DNA of 64,000 nt from Corynebacterium sp. KPL1814 (GTDB lineage: Bacteria; Actinomycetota; Actinomycetes; Mycobacteriales; Mycobacteriaceae): NCBI RefSeq assembly GCF_000478175.1, contig NZ_KI515776.1, positions 205,451-269,450 of the forward strand, given 5' to 3'. A program made the translations under genes and the position numbers. Below, piece by piece: positions 53,291 to 63,059 of the stretch (position 1 is its first letter; each line of letters opens with the position of its first letter). A model generated the notes under the pieces. The model saw only the letters and a program-made list of their open reading frames with translations, ran no database searches and was not told the origin of the DNA.

Positions 53291-54315
53291 AAAATCTCGA
53301 TGCGCCCGCCCAAGGATTCGGTCTGGCGCAGCTGCGCCACCCACTTCGGGCCGCCGGGGTGCAGGCGCAGCACCGGGCGGGAAGAAATCTTGACCGGGGA
53401 GACCGATTCCTTGCGCGCGCCCGACCTGGCCTCGATGCGGGTGCGGGCGCGGTAGCCGGCATCGGCAAGCTCGGCGATGGAAGGCTCGGGGGCGGCGAGC
53501 TTCTCCCGGGCATCGTGAAGCAGCTCCAGCGCCTCATCCAAGGCCTCCACCAGAGCCGGGGCATTAGTCTCGCACATCTGCCGCACGAGATCCGGGCGAG
53601 TGCCTGCCACCCGGGTCGCATCCTTGAAGGAACCGGCAGACAGGGACTGCGCCAAAATGCCGCCATTATCGCCCACCGTGGCGAGGGTCTCCGCAAAGAT
53701 ATGCGGCAGGTGGGAAATGCGAGCGACCGCCGCATCGTGGTTGGCCACGCGGATGGGCACGGCCTCTGCATGCACCATCTGGGTCATGCGCACGACGTCC
53801 GTAAAAGTCTCAATCCATTTCTTGGGAATCTTTTCCCCGCGCGCCTCATACTCGGCGGCGTAATCGTAGGTAATGCCCCACGCTGCGCGGCGGAAAAGCC
53901 CCGTTTGGGAGTGATCCCACCCAGATTTCGAGGTACCCGCCATGGGGTGCCCGCCCACGTAGCGATCCTCCATGCCGCGGTCACAGACCTGCTGGCGCAC
54001 GGGAGTCTTTACGGAGACCACGTCCGTAATGCCGCAGCTAGGGGCGTGTTCCTGAATGGCATCCAAGACGCTGCCCACCGCGGTCATGGGAACGGCGATC
54101 ACAATGAGCGCCTCTTCAATCTCGGCGCGGTTAAGCACCGCCGGCAAGTCATCATTGACGTCAAAGCCCTGCTTGACTGCGGTGCGGGCGGCGGACGTCG
54201 AGTGGTTGTATCCGAATACGTCGTGGTTATAGCCGGCGAGATCGCGCAGCAGGGAACCGCCGATGAGGCCGAGGCCGATAATGCAGATGGGGCGTTGAAC
54301 ATCTTGAGAACTCAC
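53287..54315 (-). CDS. tyrA: Prephenate dehydrogenase TyrA
   Basis: A 342-residue protein with the NAD(P) motif ICIIGLGLIGGSLLRDL at residues 10-26, the catalytic His region GGHPMAGTSKSGWDHS and NHDAAVARISHLPHIFAETLA. It oxidatively decarboxylates prephenate (or arogenate) in tyrosine synthesis. The stop overlaps that of the protease gene by a few bases, end to end. The ATG is 39 bases from the divergent TadA-partner gene. Confidence 0.92.
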   Translation of the reverse strand: MSSQDVQRPICIIGLGLIGGSLLRDLAGYNHDVFGYNHSTSAARTAVKQGFDVNDDLPAVLNRAEIEEALIVIAVPMTAVGSVLDAIQEHAPSCGITDVVSVKTPVRQQVCDRGMEDRYVGGHPMAGTSKSGWDHSQTGLFRRAAWGITYDYAAEYEARGEKIPKKWIETFTDVVRMTQMVHAEAVPIRVANHDAAVARISHLPHIFAETLATVGDNGGILAQSLSAGSFKDATRVAGTRPDLVRQMCETNAPALVEALDEALELLHDAREKLAAPEPSIAELADAGYRARTRIEARSGARKESVSPVKISSRPVLRLHPGGPKWVAQLRQTESLGGRIEIF

Positions 54316-54354
54316 GGTGACAATTGTGGCACAACACGACTAATCTCACGAGGT

Positions 54355-54834
54355 ATGAGCAACGAAAACTACTCTTTCGCGGTTACCGTCGCCCGCAACG
54401 AGGGACAATGGGTCGTGCGCAGCTTCGATGATGACTTTGAGGATCCGCAAACCTCCATCACCGCAGTGCGCTCCCTGCGCTCCGAAGGCGCAGCTTTCGC
54501 CCTTCTCTGCGTCGAAGACGCCTACTTCATTGCCGTGCGGCCCGTGCCCGGTGGGGTGAAAATGTTAATTTCAGACGCCACCTACGGCGTTGACGATGAC
54601 TTTGCCGCGGACTTCATGGAGCTCAATGACTACGAGATTCCAGACGTGGACCCGGAAGAGGCTGACCCCTACGGTGAGGGCGATTTCGATATCTTCGCTG
54701 ACCTGGGCCTATCCGAGGACCAGGTGGGCTACATCATCGACGATGAGGACGATTGGCCCTCCGACATGCTCCTGCGCATCGCCGGCGACCTGGGCTTTGG
54801 GGATGAGCTAGAAGACGTCATTGATAACGCCTAA
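54355..54834 (+). CDS. tRNA adenosine deaminase-associated protein
   Basis: A 159-residue acidic protein, with SFAVTVARNEGQWVVRSFDDDFEDPQTSITAVRSLRSEG-like start and an Asp/Glu-rich C-terminal half (DVDPEEADPYGEGDFDIFADLGLS). This actinobacterial family is nearly always directly upstream of tadA, as here, where the genes overlap by 14 bases. The role is unknown, probably supportive of the deaminase. A longer in-frame extension covering tyrA was rejected. Confidence 0.85.
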   Translation: MSNENYSFAVTVARNEGQWVVRSFDDDFEDPQTSITAVRSLRSEGAAFALLCVEDAYFIAVRPVPGGVKMLISDATYGVDDDFAADFMELNDYEIPDVDPEEADPYGEGDFDIFADLGLSEDQVGYIIDDEDDWPSDMLLRIAGDLGFGDELEDVIDNA

Positions 54835-55297
54835 GCCCCTGCAGCGCGCGCAGGAACGGATGCGGCGCGCCCTCGCGGTGGCGCGCCAGACCCCCGCCGG
54901 GGATGTGCCGGTTGGGGCGGTGCTTTATGATGCCGCCGGCCGCGAGCTCGCCACCGGCGTCAACCGCCGCGAGCAATTGCGCGATCCCACCGCCCACGCC
55001 GAGGTCGAGGCGATCCGCCAGGCGGTGCGCATCCATGGCGATGGCTGGCGCTTGACCGGCTGCGAGCTCGTGGTCACCTTGGAGCCCTGCGCCATGTGTG
55101 CCGGCGCCCTGCAATCCGCCCGGGTGAGCTCGCTGGTTTTTGGCGCCTTTGAGCCGAAGACGGGTGCGTGCGGCTCGCTTATCGATGTCCTGCGTGCCCC
55201 CACCGCACCCTTTACCCCTCAGGTCCGCGGTGGCGTTTTGGAAAAGGACTGCGTGGCGTTGCTAGAAAAATTCTTCGCCACACTCCGCGAAAAGTGA
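54821..55297 (+). CDS. tadA: tRNA adenosine deaminase TadA
   Basis: A 158-residue cytidine-deaminase-fold enzyme. The zinc motif is HAEVEA (His and catalytic Glu) and PCAMCAGA (two Cys). TadA converts the wobble A34 of tRNA-Arg(ACG) to inosine; such a tRNA-Arg(ACG) is in this window at 41705. The start is uncertain: TTG at 54821 gives the full N-terminal helix and overlaps the upstream gene. Confidence 0.92.
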   Translation: MITPKPLQRAQERMRRALAVARQTPAGDVPVGAVLYDAAGRELATGVNRREQLRDPTAHAEVEAIRQAVRIHGDGWRLTGCELVVTLEPCAMCAGALQSARVSSLVFGAFEPKTGACGSLIDVLRAPTAPFTPQVRGGVLEKDCVALLEKFFATLREK

Positions 55298-55344
55298 GTA
55301 TAGTGGCTGGCACACTGTAAGCGACTCATTTAAGGAGAGAGAAA

Positions 55345-55545
55345 ATGGGCGATTTGGAAAATAAGAAGGACGACCTCGCAGGCAAGGCAAAGGAAGCTGT
55401 CGGCGAGGCAACCGGTAACGAAGACGTAGCCAACGAGGGCAAGGCCGACCAGGTCGTTTCCGATGCTAAGGACAAGCTGTCCGATGCTGCAGACAACATC
55501 AAGGACAAGGCTAACGACATCATCGGTGGCCTGAAGAAGGGCTAA
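55345..55545 (+). CDS. CsbD-family stress protein
   Basis: A 66-residue hydrophilic protein of the CsbD family, with repeating KDDLAGKAKEAVGEATGNEDV and KDKLSDAADNIKDKAND patterns and no Cys or Trp. Members are induced by general stress and are probably intrinsically helical; molecular function is unknown. A very good AAGGAGAG site precedes the ATG, indicating high expression, and a strong terminator follows. Confidence 0.9.
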   Translation: MGDLENKKDDLAGKAKEAVGEATGNEDVANEGKADQVVSDAKDKLSDAADNIKDKANDIIGGLKKG

Positions 55546-55566
55546 TTTTATAGTCTCCTTCATAGC

Positions 55567-55604
55567 GAAATCGCTGCGCCGGCTTAATGCTTGCGCAGCG
55601 ATTT
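55567..55604 (+). terminator. Intrinsic terminator after csbD
   Basis: AAATCGCTGCGC pairs with GCGCAGCGATTT across a 13-base loop, followed by TGTTG and a T-containing tail. Stem of twelve pairs. Confidence 0.85.
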
Positions 55605-55639
55605 TGTTGCATCGGGGGTCCTCCCGTAATCTGGAACGC

Positions 55640-55727
55640 GGTGGCGTGTCCGAGCGGCCGAAGGTGATCGCCTCGAAAGCGATTGTTGGGTAACCCCCAA
55701 CCGCGGGTTCAAATCCCGCCGCCACCG
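55640..55727 (+). tRNA. tRNA-Ser (anticodon CGA)
   Basis: Acceptor GGTGGCG pairs with CGCCACC, anticodon loop CTCGAAA, long variable arm, T-arm GCGGGTTCAAATCCCGC. CCA is not encoded. Confidence 0.95.
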
Positions 55728-55733
55728 CGCAAG

Positions 55734-55768
55734 GCCCCGACCTGTTAATGCAGGTCGGGGCCTATTTT
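55734..55768 (+). terminator. Intrinsic terminator after tRNA-Ser, shared with the convergent gene
   Basis: GGCCCCGACCTG pairs with CAGGTCGGGGCC around TTAATG, followed by TATTTTAG. It can also serve the convergent membrane-protein gene ending at 55767. Confidence 0.9.
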
Positions 55769-56270
55769 AGTTTTTCTCCGCCAGGGAGATATGGGGTGTT
55801 GGGGTAGCTAAAGCGTCCTGCTTTGGGCGTGCAGCCCGCGCGCGGCGGCGCTGCAGGGTGGGGAGGAACCACGTTGCGATGGCCGCGATGACAGCAATAA
55901 TGCCCGCGCTCCACGCGAGGTATTTCACGGGGGTAAACCACCACGCCAGGGCCGCGATTATTGCGATGACGATCCATACGGCGGGCACGAGGAGGCTGGG
56001 TTGTTCGGCCCACGGTTCCCGGGGGAATCGGCTGCGGGCCTCTGCGCGGATGCGGCGTGGCGTTTTACGGGCAAGTGCCAAGGAACAGGCAACCACAGAG
56101 GCCAAGCCGATACCGGCGATGAGCAGGTTGCCGCTTACGCCGCCGAACATAAATACGCCGACGGAAAGAGCTAAGGATAAGCGTTCACCAATCGTGAGTG
56201 GGAAGTTCTGCGTGGGATCCACATCTGGATAGATGCTGGTGAAGATGTCTTTGCGGGGGTCGTTTTGCAT
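55767..56270 (-). CDS. Hypothetical membrane protein, 167 residues
   Basis: Two pairs of membrane helices: residues about 30-65 (SLALSVGVFMFGGVSGNLLIAGIGL) and 95-140 (LLVPAVWIVIAIIAALAWWF and AWSAGIIAVIAAIATWFL), with a basic Arg-rich loop between them and a basic C-terminal tail. No family recognised. ATG at 56270 has AAGAAG upstream; a TTG start at 56303 is possible. It is divergent from htaA, and the DtxR box at 56339 lies between them, so iron could influence both. Confidence 0.6.
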   Translation of the reverse strand: MQNDPRKDIFTSIYPDVDPTQNFPLTIGERLSLALSVGVFMFGGVSGNLLIAGIGLASVVACSLALARKTPRRIRAEARSRFPREPWAEQPSLLVPAVWIVIAIIAALAWWFTPVKYLAWSAGIIAVIAAIATWFLPTLQRRRARAARPKQDALATPTPHISLAEKN

Positions 56271-56338
56271 TCTTTGCTTCTTATAGGGGTGGTTTATTGA
56301 CAATCGGAAGAAGTTAGGTCAGGATACACTTACTTCAC

Positions 56339-56357
56339 TAAGGCAAGCTTAGCCTAT
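56339..56357 (+). promoter_or_regulatory. DtxR-type iron box upstream of htaA
   Basis: TAAGGCAAGCTTAGCCTAT matches 13 of 19 positions of the classical DtxR consensus and is nearly palindromic. It lies 34 bases before the chosen ATG, where repressor binding would block transcription of the haemin locus in iron excess. Confidence 0.8.
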
Positions 56358-56390
56358 ATGATTTTTAGGCACGAAAACAAGGTTCTTAAT

Positions 56391-58286
56391 ATGATTGGAA
56401 AACTGTGTAAGTCGGCGTTCGGCATCATCGTCGCTGCTTTTCTCGTCGCGGCATTCGCCCCACTTCTGTCATCTGCCCCAGTTGCCCACGGAGATGAATC
56501 CTGCACATGGAAATGGGGCATCAAGCAGTCATTCCGCAGCTACGTCAAAGGCAATATCGCCCACGGTGGATGGGGTGCCAATGGCATTGGCTTCACAGGC
56601 GACGAACAGGGCGATGGTGCGTTCGTCTTTACCCCAGGAAAGCCCGATGCGTCTGGTGGAAACGTCACGATACCGTTCAACGGAACGCTGAACTTTACCG
56701 GCCACGATGGGGTCCTGGACATGACGATGTCGGACTTCAAGGTCAAGGCCTCTGGTAAACAGGCGCAGATTTCCGTGGACTACGTCTCCTATGAGATGAA
56801 CCGCCAAGACCTCAGCCGCGGTAAAAAGATCCAAGGCAATGATGAGGTAATCGCCACCATTGATCTGGCCAACCCCGTCGAAGATGGTGCCGGGAAGGTT
56901 GATTTGTCTGGATCTACCGCTCTGACCTCCGGCGGGGCCAAGCTATTTACCGGCTTCTACCAGCCGGGCGAAGCCTTAGATCCGTCCTCTGGCAGCATTG
57001 CGCTTGATGGCTCGTGCGCCGGATCTGGTTCCGGATCTGGCTCCGGTTCCGGTTCCGGTGAGAACCGCCCATTGACGTCTATTACGGGTTCCTTCACGGG
57101 CTTTAACAAGGAAGCCATGGACATCCTGTCTGAAACCAATGACACGATGAACGGGATTACTACGTTCATGGGCAATACCCAGGCGTTCCTGGATGAGTTG
57201 GAGTCTTTCAACAATCGGGGTGGATCGAACTCGAATTCGGGTGGTTCCACTTCGGGTACGTCGAACTCCACTGGAGGAAACTCAGCTTCTACTAACTCTG
57301 CAGCGGGAAATCCATCACCGAGCAACTTTGGTTCGGGCGGAGGCGGCGGTGCCTCAGGAACTGGCAAAGCAGCGGGATCTGGTCCTGCGCACTCTGGATC
57401 TGCGAACTCCGGTGCCCCGAGCTCAGGTAGTTCGGGCGAGGAAGGATCTGGCGGGGACGATGCCGTCTGTGAGGCCACTGGTGTAACTCAAGCCACCGCT
57501 CAGTGGGGGTTAAAGAAATCCTTCCAGTCCTATATCACCGGATCCATTGCTCAGGGCCGATGGGATCTCTCTGGTGTTGGCTATGACAATGGGCGTTTCC
57601 AATTCACGGGTAACTCCGGTGCCGTAAAAGATGGCGCGGGCTCCGTGCAATATGGCGGAAGCATGCAGTTCACCGGGCACCACGGCAAGCTGGACCTCAA
57701 CATCGCCAACCTGGAAATCACCTTTAACGGCAATTCTGGCGAGCTTATCGCTGACGTGCGCTCTTCCAATATGGAAGGCAAGAAGAAAGACTTTGGACGC
57801 ACTGTTATTGGCACCTTGAACTTCAATTCCCTCGACGTCGGCACGGACGCCGTGTCCGGTGAAGCTGCGGTATCGCTTTCTGAAGCCGGTTCCCAGGCAC
57901 TCGCTGAGTTCTATGAACCAGGCACCCAGTTGGATCCGTTGAGCTTCCACGCCACCTTGGGCGGAAGCGCTGATTGCGGCGCCGTATCCGGTGGCGGCAG
58001 TTCTAGCTCCGGTTCTGGATCCGGCGGATCCGGCGGATCTGGCGCAGGCGGAAATGGAAAGGGAACTCCTGGTTCCAAAGGCGGCGCGCATGCCGCAGCC
58101 GGGGACCCAGTGCTAGCCGGTGACTCGGGGCAGGGATACGAGGACGGATCGAACAAATTTAAGGTCAAATCCGCGACGTCTCCCGGCGGGAGCCTAGAAA
58201 ACCCGACCACCTATCTACTGCTCTTCATCGTCGGATTGATCATCGCCGGTGGTTCCACCAGCCGGCTTGTCATGAACAACTCTTAG
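56391..58286 (+). CDS. htaA: HtaA, surface haemin-binding protein with two HtaA domains
   Basis: A 631-residue exported protein: signal peptide to about residue 36, HtaA domain 1 (about 40-215), a Gly/Ser-rich linker with repeats, HtaA domain 2 (about 370-545), a second Gly/Ser linker and a C-terminal anchor helix [15 protein letters not shown]. Both domains retain [20 protein letters not shown] and FTGHxG, the Tyr and His region that binds haem in the Corynebacterium diphtheriae protein. It takes haem from haemoglobin at the surface. ATG at 56391 follows AAGGT; the ATG at 56358 abuts the iron box and is not used. First gene of htaA-hmuTUV. Confidence 0.92.
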   Translation: MIGKLCKSAFGIIVAAFLVAAFAPLLSSAPVAHGDESCTWKWGIKQSFRSYVKGNIAHGGWGANGIGFTGDEQGDGAFVFTPGKPDASGGNVTIPFNGTLNFTGHDGVLDMTMSDFKVKASGKQAQISVDYVSYEMNRQDLSRGKKIQGNDEVIATIDLANPVEDGAGKVDLSGSTALTSGGAKLFTGFYQPGEALDPSSGSIALDGSCAGSGSGSGSGSGSGENRPLTSITGSFTGFNKEAMDILSETNDTMNGITTFMGNTQAFLDELESFNNRGGSNSNSGGSTSGTSNSTGGNSASTNSAAGNPSPSNFGSGGGGGASGTGKAAGSGPAHSGSANSGAPSSGSSGEEGSGGDDAVCEATGVTQATAQWGLKKSFQSYITGSIAQGRWDLSGVGYDNGRFQFTGNSGAVKDGAGSVQYGGSMQFTGHHGKLDLNIANLEITFNGNSGELIADVRSSNMEGKKKDFGRTVIGTLNFNSLDVGTDAVSGEAAVSLSEAGSQALAEFYEPGTQLDPLSFHATLGGSADCGAVSGGGSSSSGSGSGGSGGSGAGGNGKGTPGSKGGAHAAAGDPVLAGDSGQGYEDGSNKFKVKSATSPGGSLENPTTYLLLFIVGLIIAGGSTSRLVMNNS

Positions 58287-58296
58287 AAAGATTGCC

Positions 58297-59343
58297 GTGA
58301 AACTCGTTCTTCGTTTCCTCGTACCATTCCTGTGCATCTTAGGCCTTACCGCGTGCGGTGTGCAGGGAAGCTATACCGATCAGCTGCCGGATCCCGCCGA
58401 TCTCTCGGACCCCAGGTCCTTTGAAGGCGTCAGTGACGTCAAGGACTTTGACGATATCGAGCCGGTTACTGATAAGGCAGAGCCGGCGCTTCCGGTGGAG
58501 CTTACCGATGCCGATGGTAATGACGTCACCGTCACCGATGCCTCCCGCATCCTGGCTTTGGATATCTATGGCACCTATACCAAGACCCTTAGCGGCTTGG
58601 GGCTTGCGGATAATATCGTCGGCCGCACAGTTTCTTCTACCGAGCCTAACCTGGCGGATCTCCCGGTGGTGACCGAAGGCGGCCACAATATCAACGTGGA
58701 GGCGGTGCTGGAGCTGCAGCCGACGCTCGTCATTGCAGACCATTCCATTGGCCCGCGCGATGCCATCGAGCAAATCCGCGCGGCGGGTGTCACCACCGTG
58801 GTGATGGAACCTGAGCGCACGATCGATTCGGTGGGCGAGGACATCACCACACTTGGCGATGCCCTCGGCCTGCCCGACGAAGCACGCGAGCTGGCGGATC
58901 GTTCCACCAAGGAAATCGACGAGGCAAAGGAAGCCATCAAGGAGTTGGTTCCCGATGATCCGATGCGCATGGCGTTCCTTTACGCACGCGGAAACGGTGG
59001 CGTCTTCTTCATCATGGGTGATGGTACCGGTGCGCAAGATCTGATTGAAGGCATCGGCGGTGTGGATCTGGCTGCAGAAAACAACCTTTCCCATGCGGAA
59101 CCGGCTAATGCTGAGGCGCTGGCGCGCATCAATCCAGAGGTGATCATCATGATGACCAATGGCCTGGAATCCACCGGTGGAATTGACGGCTTGCTGGAGC
59201 GGCCCGGCGTTGCTCAAACCACCGCCGGCCAAAAGAAGCGCATCGTGACCATCCCGGACGGCCAGTCGTTGGCATTTGGCCCCATGACTGGGCAAACGCT
59301 GGTGAAGCTAGCAAAGGCTGTGTATGACCCAGACAATGAGTAA
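58297..59343 (+). CDS. hmuT: HmuT, haem-binding lipoprotein receptor
   Basis: A 348-residue class III substrate-binding protein. The lipoprotein signal ends in LTAC (Cys20). The haem ligands known in corynebacterial HmuT are a His and Tyr spaced 99 residues apart; here His130 (EGGHNIN) and Tyr229 (FLYARGNGG) have this spacing. It receives haem from HtaA/HtaB and passes it to HmuU. GTG start, 10 bases after htaA; its end overlaps hmuU by 20 bases. Confidence 0.95.
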   Translation: MKLVLRFLVPFLCILGLTACGVQGSYTDQLPDPADLSDPRSFEGVSDVKDFDDIEPVTDKAEPALPVELTDADGNDVTVTDASRILALDIYGTYTKTLSGLGLADNIVGRTVSSTEPNLADLPVVTEGGHNINVEAVLELQPTLVIADHSIGPRDAIEQIRAAGVTTVVMEPERTIDSVGEDITTLGDALGLPDEARELADRSTKEIDEAKEAIKELVPDDPMRMAFLYARGNGGVFFIMGDGTGAQDLIEGIGGVDLAAENNLSHAEPANAEALARINPEVIIMMTNGLESTGGIDGLLERPGVAQTTAGQKKRIVTIPDGQSLAFGPMTGQTLVKLAKAVYDPDNE

Positions 59344-60373
59344 GGGCACGGACACCTTCGCGCGCCGACGCACGCAGCGCACTTGGGTATTCGTACTGCT
59401 GGGGATCCTCACCGTTGTCGCGGCGCTCATCTCCGTCGTGCTGGGGCAATACTATGTACCGCTGTCTGATCTCTTTCCCATTTTGGCAGCTGGCCACGGG
59501 GAGGATTCCTTGACCGCAAGCGTGGTATGGGACATCCGCCTACCGCGTTTGGTCTTGGGGCTTGTGGTGGGCGCGGCCTTGGGCGTTGCCGGCACGCTGA
59601 TGCAGGCGGTATTTGCCAACCCCTTGGCAGAGCCCTCCATTATCGGCGTTACCTCCGGTGCGGGCGTTGGTGCGGCCGTGGTCATCGTCTTTAATATCGA
59701 GTTCTTCGGCACCTTTACCGTTCCCGCCGCAGCCTTTCTGACGGCGCTGCTGGTTACCTTCATTATCTATCAGCTTGCGCGCCACAACGGACGGGTTGCC
59801 GTGGTGCACCTGATTCTTACCGGCATCGCCATCAATGCGGTATGCAACGCCATCATCTCTTTCATGGTGTACCTAGCGCCGACCGCCAACCGCGAAGCGA
59901 TCATCTTCTGGCAGATGGGCTCCCTCAACGGCTCACAGTGGAAACACGTCTGGGCGGTACTGCCCATCGTGGTGGTTGGCCTCGCAGTGGCCTTGCGCCT
60001 GGGCAAGCAGTTGGACGTCCTCGCGCTCGGCGAGTGCGCCGCCGCACATACCGGCGTGAACGTGCCGCGGCTGCGCATCGTGGCGATTGTGGCATCGGCA
60101 GTGCTGACCGCCGCGGCCGTTTCCTTCGCCGGCCTCATTGGCTTTGTGGGACTTATCGTTCCCCACCTGCTGCGCAGCATCGTCGGACCAGAAAACCGCA
60201 TCCTGTTGCCGGCTTCCGCCCTTGGCGGTGCTGTGCTCATTGGTTTCGCCGACGTGGCAGCGCGCACGATGATTCCCTTTGCGGATCTTCCCATCGGCAT
60301 TTTCACCGCGCTGGTGGGTGGGCCAACGTTCTTCATCTTGCTGCGCCGCATGATGCGCAAAGGAGTGCACTGA
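59324..60373 (+). CDS. hmuU: HmuU, haem ABC permease
   Basis: A 349-residue FecCD-family permease with about ten helices. Typical segments are LPRLVLGLVVGAALGVAGTLMQAVFANPLAEPSIIGVTSGAG in the first third and SFAGLIGFVGLIVPHLLR toward the end. ATG at 59324 overlaps hmuT; the ATG four codons on could also be used. The TGA stop overlaps the hmuV ATG. Confidence 0.93.
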   Translation: MTQTMSKGTDTFARRRTQRTWVFVLLGILTVVAALISVVLGQYYVPLSDLFPILAAGHGEDSLTASVVWDIRLPRLVLGLVVGAALGVAGTLMQAVFANPLAEPSIIGVTSGAGVGAAVVIVFNIEFFGTFTVPAAAFLTALLVTFIIYQLARHNGRVAVVHLILTGIAINAVCNAIISFMVYLAPTANREAIIFWQMGSLNGSQWKHVWAVLPIVVVGLAVALRLGKQLDVLALGECAAAHTGVNVPRLRIVAIVASAVLTAAAVSFAGLIGFVGLIVPHLLRSIVGPENRILLPASALGGAVLIGFADVAARTMIPFADLPIGIFTALVGGPTFFILLRRMMRKGVH

Positions 60374-61167
60374 TGATAAACGTCAAAGACTTAACTGTTC
60401 GCGTGGGGGAGCACACCCTCGTGGACCAAGTGTCCTTTACCGCCCACGCGGGCGAAGTTACCGGGCTCATCGGTCCTAACGGCGCCGGCAAATCTACGGT
60501 ACTTGCCGCTGTCGCCGGAGACATCGATTATTCCGGCGAGATTACCGTGGGTGGGTTATCGCCCAAGGCTCCACCGCGGGAGCTCGCACGCACGCGTGCG
60601 GTGATGCTCCAAGACGTCTCGGTGTCCTTCGAATTCCTCGTCCGTGATGTCGTTGCGATGGGGCGCCGCCCGTGGGAAGGAACTGCCTACGCAGACCTTG
60701 ATGATGACTTTATTGACTCAGCCCTCGATGCCGCCGGCGTCGCGCACCTAGCGGGCCGAGACATCAGCACGCTGTCTGGCGGTGAGCGCGCCCGCGCGGC
60801 CTTCGCACGGGTGCTTGCCCAAAATACCCCGGTGATCTTGCTGGATGAGCCAACGGCCGCGCTGGATATCCGGCACCAAGAACAACTGTTGGGCTCAGTA
60901 AAAGCCCTTGCCCGCGAGGCAGGCGTCGCCGTCCTCGTGGTGCTGCATGACCTCAATGCGGCAGCAGCATATTGCGATCATCTCGTATGCCTGTCGTGCG
61001 GGGGATTAGCAGCCCAAGGGCGCGTAGATGAGGTCTTTACCAGTCCCACATTGTCTCAAGTGTATGGCTGGCCGATATCCGTCGAGGGGCTGCGGGTACA
61101 TCCGCAGCGTGCTACGCCCACCATCAACCCACTCTTCTCACACAAATTGGAGGATTTCCATGTTTAA
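60373..61167 (+). CDS. hmuV: HmuV, haem ABC ATPase
   Basis: A 264-residue ATPase with Walker A GPNGAGKST, signature LSGGERARAAFARVL, Walker B VILLDEPTAALD and the switch His in VVLHDLN. Drives HmuU. Overlaps hmuU by one base and the next gene by eight, so the haemin genes are translationally coupled. Confidence 0.95.
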   Translation: MINVKDLTVRVGEHTLVDQVSFTAHAGEVTGLIGPNGAGKSTVLAAVAGDIDYSGEITVGGLSPKAPPRELARTRAVMLQDVSVSFEFLVRDVVAMGRRPWEGTAYADLDDDFIDSALDAAGVAHLAGRDISTLSGGERARAAFARVLAQNTPVILLDEPTAALDIRHQEQLLGSVKALAREAGVAVLVVLHDLNAAAAYCDHLVCLSCGGLAAQGRVDEVFTSPTLSQVYGWPISVEGLRVHPQRATPTINPLFSHKLEDFHV

Positions 61168-62209
61168 GAAAGTAGTGGTCACCGCTCTCGCGGCGACCGC
61201 ACTCACCGTGCCGCACGCTTCTGCGGAAGAAACTTGCACCATCGAATCTGGTTCCTTGAACTGGGGAATTAAGCACTCGTGGCGTTCCTACCTCAAAAGC
61301 GGCTTTGCTGCTGGTGATTGGTCCACTAGTGGCCCAGTGACGCAAACCGGTGATCCTAAGGGGAAGGATTTCTCTTTCGGCTTCGAGGTCGATCCTGAAA
61401 CCTCTACGGTAACGGTAGATGAGGAGGGCAATGTGGTGTCGTCCAATATCGAGAGTAAAGACTCCTCGATCACGTTTACCGGTCACCACGGCGCTCTACA
61501 TTCCACGGTTGTGGCACCTTTTATCAAGACCTCCGGTAATGAAGCCCAGCTCGGTTCCGGCTACGAGGTCTATCACGTAGAGGGTAAGAATATGCTTCAA
61601 TACACCGAGGACGATCACATCGACGCCAATAAGCGCACCGGGGAAGGGATCTTTGGCCACGGCACGGCGCAATGGACCAAGGAGGGTGATACGCTCACCC
61701 TTTCCGCCAGCGATGTGCGGTACAAGGAGCAGCAGGGAACAAAAGATGGAAAAATCGAGGGCGTAGACCAACTTTTCATGGGCATGTATAGCTCGGAGAA
61801 CAAGCCTGAGCTTGATGATGCCCACCTAACCCTCAAGGTCTCCCCTGGTTGTGGCCAGAAGAAGGAAGAAACGCCGCAGGATCAGGAAAAGCCGCAGAAT
61901 GAGCCTGCTCCCAAGCCGCCGGTAGCTTCGCCGGAAAAGGAAGAGAAGCCACAGAGTCAGCCACCAGCGACCTCGCAGACTCCGGCACCGCCGAAGGATC
62001 CGGAGACTCCAAAGACCCCTGAGACTTCGGAGCCTAAGAAGCCGGGCACTGATAAGCCAGAGAAGGACACTCCCTCCGGTTCTAGCTTTGCCAAGGTGTG
62101 GAACTACATCTTGGGCGTGGCAACCATTGGCAGCATGTTTGCCATTCTTGGGCAGGCCTTTATAAAGTCGGGCGCCCTTGAGAGCGTGCGTGCTCTTCTC
62201 CATTGGTAA
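61160..62209 (+). CDS. htaB: HtaB-like single-domain haemin-binding protein
   Basis: A 349-residue exported protein: signal peptide (after SAEE around residue 24), one HtaA domain (LNWGIKHSWRSYLKSG and FTGHHGALHST), a Pro/Lys/Glu-rich linker of roughly 80 residues and a C-terminal anchor helix. The Tyr and His motif is intact. In corynebacteria HtaB relays haem between HtaA and HmuT. The ATG overlaps hmuV and has GGAGG upstream. The gap to hmuO is 180 bases. Confidence 0.85.
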   Translation: MFKKVVVTALAATALTVPHASAEETCTIESGSLNWGIKHSWRSYLKSGFAAGDWSTSGPVTQTGDPKGKDFSFGFEVDPETSTVTVDEEGNVVSSNIESKDSSITFTGHHGALHSTVVAPFIKTSGNEAQLGSGYEVYHVEGKNMLQYTEDDHIDANKRTGEGIFGHGTAQWTKEGDTLTLSASDVRYKEQQGTKDGKIEGVDQLFMGMYSSENKPELDDAHLTLKVSPGCGQKKEETPQDQEKPQNEPAPKPPVASPEKEEKPQSQPPATSQTPAPPKDPETPKTPETSEPKKPGTDKPEKDTPSGSSFAKVWNYILGVATIGSMFAILGQAFIKSGALESVRALLHW

Positions 62210-62325
62210 TAGGTGGTCAGCTAAGCGCGTCGTGATGGCAGCCGCATCCTAATGACGCGCGCACCGCAGGCGGTGGGGTAGGGAGTTAGTTCTTTTGGTT
62301 GATTTCTCCCCACAGGCCTTGTAAA

Positions 62326-62344
62326 TAAGGATTGCCTAACCTTA
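62326..62344 (+). promoter_or_regulatory. DtxR-type iron box upstream of hmuO
   Basis: TAAGGATTGCCTAACCTTA matches 15 of 19 consensus positions. A poorer copy, TTAGGTAAGCATTACTTTG, follows at 62361-62379 and would cover the ribosome site. hmuO of C. diphtheriae is repressed by DtxR, in agreement. Confidence 0.85.
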
Positions 62345-62389
62345 AATTTAATTTTAGACATTAGGTAAGCATTACTTTGGAGGAAGTCA

Positions 62390-63031
62390 GTGACTGTGAC
62401 GCTTAAGAAACCATTATCCGCCGCATTGCGCGAGGAGACCGCCCACGCTCACGAGAACGCGGAGGGTTCGGCGTTTATGCAGCGACTTATGTCAGGTCAG
62501 CTGAGCGCTGAGGCCGCCGCCGATTTAAGCGGCCAGCTGTGGTTTGTCTATGAGTCTCTGGAGCGTGCAGTCCGCAGTGTGGCGCATACTCCAATCGCCG
62601 GAGCGGTGGCCGATCCACGCCTTGAGCGGCGCTTTGCTCTGGAGGCGGATTTGGCGGCGCTCGTCGGTAGCGACTGGCGCGAAAAGATCCGGATCCTGCC
62701 GGCCACGGCATCCTACGTCGCCCGCCTAGAGGCGGTATCTGGCAGTGCAGCGGAAGTGGTGGCCCACCACTATGTTCGGTATCTCGGTGATATCTCCGGC
62801 GGCCAGGTGATTGCCGCGCGCCTCGGCACGCTTTATGACATCGAACCGGATGCACTGAACTTTTATGACTTCAGTGCCATCGGCAAGATTCCGCCGTACC
62901 GCAAGGGCTACCGCGAACGCCTGGATAGTCTCATGCTGACTGCGGAGCGGCGCGAGGCTTTGCTCTCGGAGGCGCAGCGCGCATTCGCTTTCAACTCGGG
63001 GATCTTCGCCGAGCTTGATAAGCGCCACTGA
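62390..63031 (+). CDS. hmuO: Haem oxygenase HmuO
   Basis: A 213-residue canonical haem oxygenase. The proximal ligand is His21 in AHAHENAEGSAFM, and the distal helix motif is YLGDISGGQVIAARL near residue 135. It cleaves haem to biliverdin, CO and iron using electrons from a reductase. GTG start with GGAGGA upstream. It has its own iron box, so it forms a separate unit from the htaA-htaB operon. Confidence 0.95.
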   Translation: MTVTLKKPLSAALREETAHAHENAEGSAFMQRLMSGQLSAEAAADLSGQLWFVYESLERAVRSVAHTPIAGAVADPRLERRFALEADLAALVGSDWREKIRILPATASYVARLEAVSGSAAEVVAHHYVRYLGDISGGQVIAARLGTLYDIEPDALNFYDFSAIGKIPPYRKGYRERLDSLMLTAERREALLSEAQRAFAFNSGIFAELDKRH

Positions 63032-63059
63032 TTTACTTTTTCTAATTTTCCAATTAAGG

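Noticed and set aside
53182..54354. Long N-terminal extension of the TadA-partner frame
   Set aside because: It is antisense to tyrA and shows no protein features; the normal start is ATG at 54355.
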